Below are positions 21,481 to 27,736 of a DNA stretch of 27,736 nucleotides, one piece after another. The position numbers were made by a program, and so were the translations under genes. The DNA is from Verrucomicrobiales bacterium (GTDB lineage: Bacteria > Verrucomicrobiota > Verrucomicrobiia > Verrucomicrobiales > DEV007). The stretch's first letter is position 1; the number at the start of each line of letters is the position of its first letter. The notes beneath the pieces were generated by a model. It was not told the origin of the DNA. It made no database searches and saw nothing but the letters and a program-made list of their open reading frames with translations. The stretch covers positions 1-27,736 of the forward strand of contig JABDJT010000195.1 of assembly GCA_013003335.1 (NCBI GenBank), in the 5' to 3' direction.

Positions 21481-22563
21481 ATGATCCGAACCAAGCTATC
21501 GCTCGCCCACGACGAATACGAAGTTCTCGTCGGCACTGATTTAATCGACCGTGCCGGGGAATTGATCGCGGAGGCCGGTCATTTCGGAAATCGCGCTGCC
21601 TTGGTGACGGATTCGAATGTCGACGGACTGTATGCCGCGCCCATCGGGGAATCGCTCGAAAAGTCGGGGATCGAGGTCGTGAAAATCGTCGTCCAGGCCG
21701 GGGAACCCTCCAAATCAATGGAATGCGTCACGGACATTTGCCGGCAGATGCTGCAGGCCGGCCTCGACCGGAAATCGTTTCTCGTCGCGCTTGGCGGCGG
21801 CGTGATCGGTGATTTGGCGGGATTTGCAGCCGCGATTTTTCAGCGAGGAATTCCCTGCGTGCAGATTCCAACAACTGTCGTGAGCCTGGTCGACTCGTCG
21901 GTCGGCGGAAAAACCGGAGTCAACACCCCCGAAGGCAAAAACCTGGTCGGCTCGTTTCATCAGCCCAAATTGGTGATCGCCGATGTGAGCACACTGCAAT
22001 CCCTCCCCGACCGCGGGTATTTCGAGGGGTATGCCGAGATCATCAAGCACGCCGCGATTCGTGACGCCAGGCTTCTCGAAATCATCGAGAAAATGGACCC
22101 GGAAAATCGGGAGAACCTCGCCGAAATGATCGCTCGGAATGTCGGCATCAAGGCCCGCGTGGTGGAGGAAGATGAGCGGGAAACGACCGGCACGCGCGCA
22201 CTGTTGAATTTCGGCCACACCATCGGCCACGGCATCGAAGCCGCTGGCGGATACGGAAAATATTTTCACGGCGAAGCCATCAGTCTTGGCCTGGCCGCCG
22301 CCAGCCGGTTGTCGGTGAAAAAGAGTGGGCTCGCCGAATCGGATGCCGACCGGATCATCGCCGCGCTGAAACAGTTTCACCTGCCGACCGTTCTCGACGC
22401 CGAAGTGAAAACGGTAACGATCCTGGAGAAAATGACCCGCGACAAAAAATTCGAAGACGGCAAAATCCGCTTCGTCCTCCTTCGCGAAATCGGCGATGCG
22501 TTTGTTTCCGATGAGGTCTCGCTCTCCGACATCGAGGCGGAAATCGAAGCATTGCGAGGGTAA
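21481..22563 (+). CDS. aroB: 3-dehydroquinate synthase
   Basis: 360 residues, the normal size. Family motifs are clear: GGGVIGDLAGFAAAIFQRG, PTTVVSLVDSSVGGKTGVN, YAEIIKHAAI, GHTIGHGIE and FHGEAISLG, which include the NAD- and zinc-site residues (Glu in EII, the His of GHTIGH and HGE). AroB makes 3-dehydroquinate from DAHP, the second step of the shikimate pathway, in the cytosol. It is convergent with the sulfatase gene, whose stop lies 3 bp after the aroB stop. Confidence 0.96.
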   Translation: MIRTKLSLAHDEYEVLVGTDLIDRAGELIAEAGHFGNRAALVTDSNVDGLYAAPIGESLEKSGIEVVKIVVQAGEPSKSMECVTDICRQMLQAGLDRKSFLVALGGGVIGDLAGFAAAIFQRGIPCVQIPTTVVSLVDSSVGGKTGVNTPEGKNLVGSFHQPKLVIADVSTLQSLPDRGYFEGYAEIIKHAAIRDARLLEIIEKMDPENRENLAEMIARNVGIKARVVEEDERETTGTRALLNFGHTIGHGIEAAGGYGKYFHGEAISLGLAAASRLSVKKSGLAESDADRIIAALKQFHLPTVLDAEVKTVTILEKMTRDKKFEDGKIRFVLLREIGDAFVSDEVSLSDIEAEIEALRG

Positions 22564-22566
22564 GTC

Positions 22567-23937
22567 TCACTCCTTCACAGGATCTCCGAAGGCATCCACC
22601 AGCGGCGGCTCGCCGTCCTTCATCATCGCATCAATCACGCGCTGCAATTCAGCCTTGATAGCGGTTTCCTCCTTCGACAAATCACCCGTGATTTCCGCTT
22701 CGAACGGGAGTAACGGATCAATTTGGAAAAACCGCCCGTCGCGAAACAGCTTGTGCGTTTTGTTCAGGGCGAAGACGCTGCGACCGTATTTTTCCTTGTC
22801 CCAGCCGGGCCGCGGGTCATACCAGAAAAAGCACCACTCGCGTGGCTTCGGGTGCGGTTTCCCGAATAGCTGCGGGGCAAAACTTTGACCGTCGAAATTC
22901 CAACCCGAAGTGTCCTCAATGCCCGCGAGATGTGCCAGGGTCGGCAAAAAATCGGAGGCATCCACGAGGTCGTCGCAGGTTTCGCCGGCGGGAACTTTGC
23001 CCGGCCAGTTCGCGATCAGCGGCACACGAATTCCGGACTGGATCGGCAGGGCTTTTCCGCCCGGAATTTCAACGTCGCCCATTTTGGAGGTGATTCGGCG
23101 ATCGGTTCCGTTGTCGGCATAAAACAGGATCAGCGTGTTTTCCCGAAGGCCAAGGGCGTCGACTTTGTCGACGATTTGCCCGACGACCTTGTCGAGGTAA
23201 GCCATCATGTCGGGAAAAAATTCGGTGCTTTCCTCGTATCGGCGGTTTGGATTCTTCCAGGCAGCTGATTCGGGCGTCGGGTTGAACGGCCAGTGCGGCA
23301 GGCACATCGCGTGATACACGAACATCGGCGAATCGCCGTCCTTGTGTCGTTCGAGAAAATCGCCGATCTGATCCACCCAGACATCCGGGCCGTATTTTCC
23401 GTCGAACTGCTCGATTTCGCCGCTGTTGTCCATCTTCGGATCCGGGTAGCGCGAGCCCTTGTCCTCCGTGTTCCAGGCGTGGAACTGCGACCATTCGTCG
23501 AAGCCGGCTTCGGTAATCTTCATGCCCGTTCCGCGACGGCGATCCGCGTTGGGAAAATCCGGCGGATCATAGCTCTGCAGCTGCCACTTGCCGGCGATCA
23601 TCGTTTTGTAACCCGCCTCCTGCAGCCGGTGGCCGAACGTCTTTTCTTTCGGATCGAGAATCCCAAAGTAGGTCCAGTTCCGGTGATTGTATTTCCCGGT
23701 CATGATCTGCACACGCGTCGGCGTGCAAAGCGGTTGCGAATACGCGTAGGTGAATCGCAGCCCCGATTTCGCCAACTCATCAATCCTTGGCGTGGGATAC
23801 GACGTTCCGCCGTAACAGCCAAATCCGTCGATCCCGATGTCGTCGGCGAGGAGCAGGATGATGTTCGGCTGTTTTTCAGCACCGTGTGCAAACGCGGTCG
23901 CGACAAGAAATAGAATGAAAAAACAGGGGCGATTCAT
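22567..23937 (-). CDS. secreted sulfatase (formylglycine-dependent)
   Basis: 456 residues from the ATG at 23935-23937; an ATG 36 bp upstream gives an Arg-rich extension unlikely in front of the signal peptide (FFILFLVATAFAHG). The family motif is C-T-P-T-R (the C-x-P-x-R of Cys-type sulfatases, Cys about residue 71) followed by IMTGKYNHRN. LLLADDIGIDGFGCYGG near the start holds the metal-binding Asp pair, and ADNGTD lies further on. It hydrolyses sulfate esters outside the cytosol after conversion of the Cys to formylglycine. Sulfatases with signal peptides are typical of marine or polysaccharide-degrading Planctomycetota and Verrucomicrobiota. The natural substrate is not evident. Confidence 0.92.
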   Translation of the reverse strand: MNRPCFFILFLVATAFAHGAEKQPNIILLLADDIGIDGFGCYGGTSYPTPRIDELAKSGLRFTYAYSQPLCTPTRVQIMTGKYNHRNWTYFGILDPKEKTFGHRLQEAGYKTMIAGKWQLQSYDPPDFPNADRRRGTGMKITEAGFDEWSQFHAWNTEDKGSRYPDPKMDNSGEIEQFDGKYGPDVWVDQIGDFLERHKDGDSPMFVYHAMCLPHWPFNPTPESAAWKNPNRRYEESTEFFPDMMAYLDKVVGQIVDKVDALGLRENTLILFYADNGTDRRITSKMGDVEIPGGKALPIQSGIRVPLIANWPGKVPAGETCDDLVDASDFLPTLAHLAGIEDTSGWNFDGQSFAPQLFGKPHPKPREWCFFWYDPRPGWDKEKYGRSVFALNKTHKLFRDGRFFQIDPLLPFEAEITGDLSKEETAIKAELQRVIDAMMKDGEPPLVDAFGDPVKE

Positions 23938-24157
23938 CGTCGCCAGAAAACGACGAAATCGGAGGGAAATCAACTCGATCGGTTCAGGCTCAATTCCAAT
24001 TCAGCCCAATTTCCACCCCGATTTCACCCGAGTTTCGCAAATCTGCGACTTATTATTTAAAATATTTTAAATATTTAGTTGTTTTTATGATCATGAATCG
24101 TAAATTTTTAAAAAGATTGCCGTTCTGGCTCCTCAGAAAATAGTTTCTCTGATTTTT
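23938..24157. promoter_or_regulatory. AT-rich divergent intergenic region with duplicated 12-mer
   Basis: 220 bp between divergent starts. The right half is very AT-rich (24050-24115, for example AAATATTTTAAATATTTAG). It contains TTTTTAAAAA (24105-24114) directly followed by GATTGCCGTTCT (24115-24126), ending 31 bp before the repeat-protein start. The same A/T tract and 12-mer occur at 6520-6547 before the ubiquitin-like operon. Promoters are presumably here; no clean -35/-10 pair was assigned. Confidence 0.45.
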
Positions 24158-25351
24158 ATGAAAAACCGCCTGCCCCTGACTCAAATTTTTGCTTTTGCCC
24201 TGCTGGCTCCGATTCTGTGCGCTCAAACAAAGCGGACGTTTCGCGAAATCGCTCCGCTGAATGAAGCATCGAAATCCGAAATCGCCCCCGCTACGTCCAC
24301 ACCGGTCGCAAGTCCGCCCGCGAAAGCTGATTCTTCGACAACCCCGGATGCCCTGCCGGCCCACGATCTCGAGGGAAAGGCCGAATCTCTGGATGCCCGG
24401 CCGCGCTCGCCCAGGACGGCAATCCGGGATTCAGTGACTGCCGCCGCGCTGGCCTGGGAATTTTTCGACCGCGAAGATTTTGTGAAAGCGCAGCAGTGGT
24501 TTACACATTCCGTTGAATGGAACCCGAACAATTTGCACGCGGTGGAAGGCCTCATTCTCGCAATGTTCGAAGGTGGCGAGCCTCAGACCGCCTACCTGAT
24601 CGCCGACAAATTCGATGACCGGATCACCGGTATTCGTGCTCTCGTCGTGGAGAGTGCTACCAATCGCGCACGCCAGTTCCTCGAGGCCGGCCAATTCGCC
24701 GAAGCCAAACGCTGGGTGACCGGTTATCCGTCCAGCGAGACGGGATTCAGGAACATTTACGCCGAGGTCTCGAAAGCGGAAAAGTACGGCGGAGCCCTGA
24801 AACTTGCGACCGTCAACGGAGCCCCCGCGGGGAAGAATCCGAACCTGCGGGATGTCCCGGTGATCTCCACCGAAAAACTGCTCGAACTGGCCGAAGGTGC
24901 CATGCAAGAGGGCCGCCACCGCATCTGCCTGATGCACCTCCAGCAGGTCGAAGCACGGGGAGAACTCACCCGCTCCGCCCGCATACTGAAGGGCTGGAAC
25001 CTGTTTCATACCCGCCGGTATGACGAGGGAGCAGACGTTTTCGAATCGTTGTATCGCGAAAATGCCGACCTGGAGAGTGCCGAGGGCCTTTCCGTCTGCC
25101 TCCAGCAAACGCAGCAGTACGAAAAGCTCTCCGCTCTCTCCAAAGAACTCGGCGGTTTACTAATCGGTACATCCGGCCCGGTCCTTCGCGAAGCGGAACG
25201 AATTCGCCAGCGCCAGGCACCGGAAGGCAGTGTCGGGAAATTGGTCGACCGTGACTCTCTCCAAATCGCCCCGTCCTCCTCTCTTGAACACTCCGCGGAA
25301 AATCCCGCCATCAAGAAACCAGTCGAAGCCCGCCTGCAAGCCACCCGCTAG
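24158..25351 (+). CDS. secreted TPR-like repeat protein
   Basis: 397 residues, with a signal peptide (TQIFAFALLAPILCAQ) and then a Pro/Ala/Ser-rich linker (about 30-80). The remainder is helical with TPR-like pairs: AALAWEFFDREDFVKAQQWFTHSVEWNPNN, ARQFLEAGQFAEAKRWV, ILKGWNLFHTRRYDEGADVFESLYRENADL. The A-W-x-x-F and Y/F-x-x-A spacing is that of tetratricopeptide repeats. Likely a periplasmic or surface scaffold; no partner can be named. The 3' end converges on a small secreted protein gene 9 bp away. Confidence 0.7.
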   Translation: MKNRLPLTQIFAFALLAPILCAQTKRTFREIAPLNEASKSEIAPATSTPVASPPAKADSSTTPDALPAHDLEGKAESLDARPRSPRTAIRDSVTAAALAWEFFDREDFVKAQQWFTHSVEWNPNNLHAVEGLILAMFEGGEPQTAYLIADKFDDRITGIRALVVESATNRARQFLEAGQFAEAKRWVTGYPSSETGFRNIYAEVSKAEKYGGALKLATVNGAPAGKNPNLRDVPVISTEKLLELAEGAMQEGRHRICLMHLQQVEARGELTRSARILKGWNLFHTRRYDEGADVFESLYRENADLESAEGLSVCLQQTQQYEKLSALSKELGGLLIGTSGPVLREAERIRQRQAPEGSVGKLVDRDSLQIAPSSSLEHSAENPAIKKPVEARLQATR

Positions 25352-25360
25352 GGGGCTTTC

Positions 25361-25906
25361 TCACTTGGTCGCAATCACGGACCGGATCATTCGAAAAATC
25401 TCTTTCTCCCGCACGTCGCGAACCGGCATCATGGTGCTGCCCTGGATCATGTAAAGCGCCGAACCGGTATCAAAAATCGTGATGTAAAACCGGAACGGGA
25501 CGTTGTGGGGCTTGGCCTCCATCTCCAACTCCAGAGTCGTGAAAATCGCCGTCCATTTCTTGTTCGGTCCCTGGATCTGGCCGGATTTGAAATCGCCGGT
25601 TTTCTTGACGATGAACGCCTGCTCGAAATTATCGAGGGCTCCCTCGAGGATTTCCGGCATACCGGAAGCGCCGGCTGCCGCGGCGATGGTAAAGAACATC
25701 GAGCTTTTCTGATCGGAAGACTCGAAGGCACCAAGCGTCCCTTCCCGCTCAATTTTTTTCCAGCCGTCGGCCAACTCCATTGAGATTTTACCGTCCGCAA
25801 AAGCAAACCGCTTGTTTCGCTGCGCCTGAGCCGAAGCCGCTGCCGTCCAAACGCCCAGAACCACTACCACCGTTCGAAAAAATCCGTTGCCCATCGTCGA
25901 AATCAT
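25361..25906 (-). CDS. hypothetical small secreted protein
   Basis: 181 residues from the first ATG, or 177 from a second (MGNGFFRT). The N-terminus is a signal peptide (VVVVLGVWTAAASAQAQ). The mature part is about 150 residues with alternating strands and a helix: FADGKISMELADGWKKIE, SMFFTIAAAAGASGMPEILEGALDNFEQAF and FRFYITIFDTGSALYMIQGS. The pattern is like PsbP/DcrB-type small secreted domains, seen widely as lone proteins, but no diagnostic motif was found. It converges with the TPR-like gene and is divergent from dapL. Confidence 0.6.
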   Translation of the reverse strand: MISTMGNGFFRTVVVVLGVWTAAASAQAQRNKRFAFADGKISMELADGWKKIEREGTLGAFESSDQKSSMFFTIAAAAGASGMPEILEGALDNFEQAFIVKKTGDFKSGQIQGPNKKWTAIFTTLELEMEAKPHNVPFRFYITIFDTGSALYMIQGSTMMPVRDVREKEIFRMIRSVIATK

Positions 25907-25942
25907 TGGTTACTCCCCTTTCGATACCAAAATCTGAGAAAA

Positions 25943-27174
25943 ATGGCACGAATCAACGACAACTTTCTGAAGCTCAAAGCGGGATACCTCTTCCCCGAAA
26001 TCGCGCGACGCGTGAACGCCTATTCCGAAGCGAACCCGGACAAGGCCGGCGACCTCATCCGCTGCGGGATCGGCGACGTCACCGAACCGGTCCCCGAGGC
26101 GACGCGGAAAGCGATGCACGAAGCCGTCGATGAGCTGGGCAATCGCAAGACCTTTCGCGGATACGGCCCGGAGCAGGGATACGAATTTTTGCGGACCGCC
26201 GTGGTGGAGAATCAGTTCGCCGGACTCGGAATTGACGCCGACGAGGTGTTCATTTCTGACGGCTCAAAATGCGATTCGGGCAACATCCTTGATATCTTCG
26301 GTCCCGGGAACAAGATCGCCATTACCGACCCGGTTTACCCGGTCTACGTCGATACGAACGTCATGATCGGAAACACCGGCGAGGCCGGTGAAAACGGCGC
26401 GTTCGAAGGCCTGGTTTACCTCCCCTGCACAGCGGAAAACAATTTCGTCCCGGCGATCCCGGAGGAAAAGGTCGACCTGATTTACCTCTGCTACCCGAAC
26501 AATCCGACCGGCACGGCGGCGACACGCGAGCAGCTCAGCGCCTGGGTCGATTACGCGAAGGCGAACGACGCGATCATTCTGTACGACGCGGCCTACGAAT
26601 CGTTCATCCAGGAAGACGACGTGCCGCGCTCGATTTTTGAAATCGACGGCGCGAAAGACTGCGCGATCGAATTTCGCAGTTTCTCGAAAATCGCCGGGTT
26701 CACCGGAGTGCGTTGCGCGTTCACCGTGATCCCGAAACAGCTCACCGGCAAAGCTGCGGACGGCAGCGAGCAGCCGATTCACGCGCTGTGGAGCCGGCGT
26801 CACAGCACGAAATTCAACGGCGCGAGTTATCCCGTCCAGCGGGGCGCGGAGGCGATTTTCACTGACGAAGGCAAAGCCGAAGTGGCCGAGCTAATCGAGC
26901 ATTACATGGGCAACGCGAAGCTGCTTCGCGAAGCCTGCACCGAGATCGGTTTGCCGGTTTTTGGCGGGGTGAACGCGCCCTACGTCTGGTCGGTTGCCCG
27001 GAGGGAATCGATTCGTGGGGCATGTTTGATAAAATGTTAGAGCAGGCCAACGTCGTCATCACCCCCGGGGCCGGATTCGGTGCCGCGGGCGAAGGTTATT
27101 TTCGGATTTCGGCCTTCAACAGCCGCGAAAATGTCGAGGAAGTTTGCCGCCGGGTGAAAAAACACTTAGCCTGA
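25943..27174 (+). pseudogene. dapL: LL-diaminopimelate aminotransferase with an apparent one-base frameshift
   Basis: The reading frame from 25943 gives a near-complete DapL (RINDNFLKLKAGYLFPEI, GIGDVTEPVP, YGPEQGYEFLR, CYPNNPTGT, the PLP lysine at about 249 in SFSKIAGFTGVR), then drifts into unrelated residues at 26997-26999 and stops at 27038-27040. Shifting the frame by one base restores EGIDSWGMFDKMLEQANV, GFGAAGEGYFRISAF and a proper end at 27172-27174. One missing C in a GCCCGG run (expected VA-P-EG) explains this. The enzyme converts tetrahydrodipicolinate to LL-diaminopimelate for lysine and peptidoglycan. It may be a real loss or, more likely, an assembly or sequencing error, because the gene is usually essential where it is the only route. 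Confidence 0.85.
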
Positions 27175-27180
27175 GCCACG

Positions 27181-27736
27181 ATGACATTTTTCCGAATCAG
27201 TTGTCTCATCGCGCTCGGGTTTGTCCTGACCTTTAGCCTCGACGCGCAGAACAAAAAACAACCCGATCGCAGTCCGCAAAACGTCGGCAAGGTTCTCGTG
27301 TTCGGCGGCACCGGTTGGTATCGCCATCCCGAAACGGCCGCCATTTCCGGCTGGCTGTCCCGGCTTTCCGATGACCTCGGCATGCAGGTCGACGTGAGTG
27401 ATTCGCCGCACGACATCGTGCTTTTGCTGGATCGATACGACGTTCTGGTCCTGAACAATTGCACGATGCTCACCGAGATTCTGGAGGAGAAACACCGCAA
27501 AAAAATCGAGGATTGGTACAGAGACGGCGGCGGTATTGTGGCCATGCATGCCGCGCTGGTGAAGCAGACCGAATGGGACTGGTTCACGAAACTGGGAGGC
27601 TGCGATTTCAACAGCGACTCCGAATTTCTCGAGGCGAAAGTGCTCGTCAATCCCGCAGCGAAAGATCATCCGGCCGTGAAAGGCTTCGGCGATGAATTTC
27701 TCTACACCGCTGACTGGACGAATCACGACAAATCCG
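27181..27736 (+). CDS. secreted ThuA-like domain protein (partial)
   Basis: The frame starts at the ATG of 27181 and continues past the right edge (about 185 residues seen). The signal peptide is ISCLIALGFVLTFSLDA. After it comes GKVLVFGGTGWYRHPE and later DVLVLNNCTM and GGGIVAMHAALVKQTEWDWF, the typical ThuA pattern (a class-I glutamine amidotransferase-like fold with a GGG-x-x-x-x-H strand). Secreted ThuA proteins are frequent in Planctomycetota and Verrucomicrobiota, often with dehydrogenase or sugar-related domains in the same protein. It follows the dapL end by 6 bp. The role is unknown; a carbohydrate link is inferred. Confidence 0.82.
   Translation, partial: MTFFRISCLIALGFVLTFSLDAQNKKQPDRSPQNVGKVLVFGGTGWYRHPETAAISGWLSRLSDDLGMQVDVSDSPHDIVLLLDRYDVLVLNNCTMLTEILEEKHRKKIEDWYRDGGGIVAMHAALVKQTEWDWFTKLGGCDFNSDSEFLEAKVLVNPAAKDHPAVKGFGDEFLYTADWTNHDKS

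Overview
The window reads as a chromosomal segment of a Verrucomicrobiota-type (PVC superphylum) bacterium. The indications are a secreted sulfatase, a secreted glycosidase-like propeller protein, a PQQ-type propeller and a ThuA-like protein next to ordinary core genes (rplI-dnaB, thiG, aroB, an LL-diaminopimelate aminotransferase), together with weak or absent Shine-Dalgarno sequences. The lineage is an inference; there is no rRNA gene to fix it. No tRNA, rRNA, CRISPR array, transposase or integrase was seen.

Left part (1-4789, all minus strand): a truncated glcD-like FAD oxidase, an alanine/serine-glyoxylate aminotransferase, the replicative helicase dnaB with an exact DnaA box upstream, ribosomal protein L9, and a two-helix membrane protein of unknown function. 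Next comes a minus-strand gene (4773-6386) that resembles SorC-family sugar-binding regulators but carries a long charged insert. It is divergent from the main locus across a 465-bp AT-rich gap.

Central locus (6852-16599, all plus strand, eleven genes, mostly overlapping as ATGA, TAATG or TTGA): this is the point of interest. Module 1 (6852-12096) encodes an acidic protein with a possible winged helix, an FHA-like/RING-like zinc protein, an E1-like ThiF-fold enzyme, an E2-like (UBC fold) protein with a candidate active Cys, an unrecognised 166-aa protein, a ubiquitin-like protein ending Gly-Gly plus a six-residue tail, and a JAMM protease with a Cys-rich insert. Module 2 (12152-16599) encodes a proteasome-ATPase-like AAA protein (Mpa/ARC/PAN architecture) followed by a set resembling PRTRC cassettes: a second ubiquitin-like protein, a protein-B-like E2 relative, a protein-A-like JAMM protein and a second ThiF-like E1. 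By inference the locus could activate, conjugate, remove and possibly unfold or extract tagged substrates, so one operon would hold analogues of E1, E2, E3, ubiquitin, deubiquitinase and an unfoldase. No 20S proteasome subunit, Pup or PafA is present in the window.

Right part (16619-27736): thiG, a secreted five-bladed-propeller glycosidase-like protein, a small membrane protein, an SDR oxidoreductase, a PQQ-type propeller, aroB, a secreted sulfatase, a secreted repeat protein, a small secreted protein, a dapL gene broken by an apparent one-base deletion, and the start of a ThuA-like gene.

Five copies of a 38-bp partly palindromic element lie at gene ends throughout (1750, 12077, 16588, 19244, 21427). 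Two direct copies bracket module 2 exactly and supply the last codons and stops of the genes they touch.
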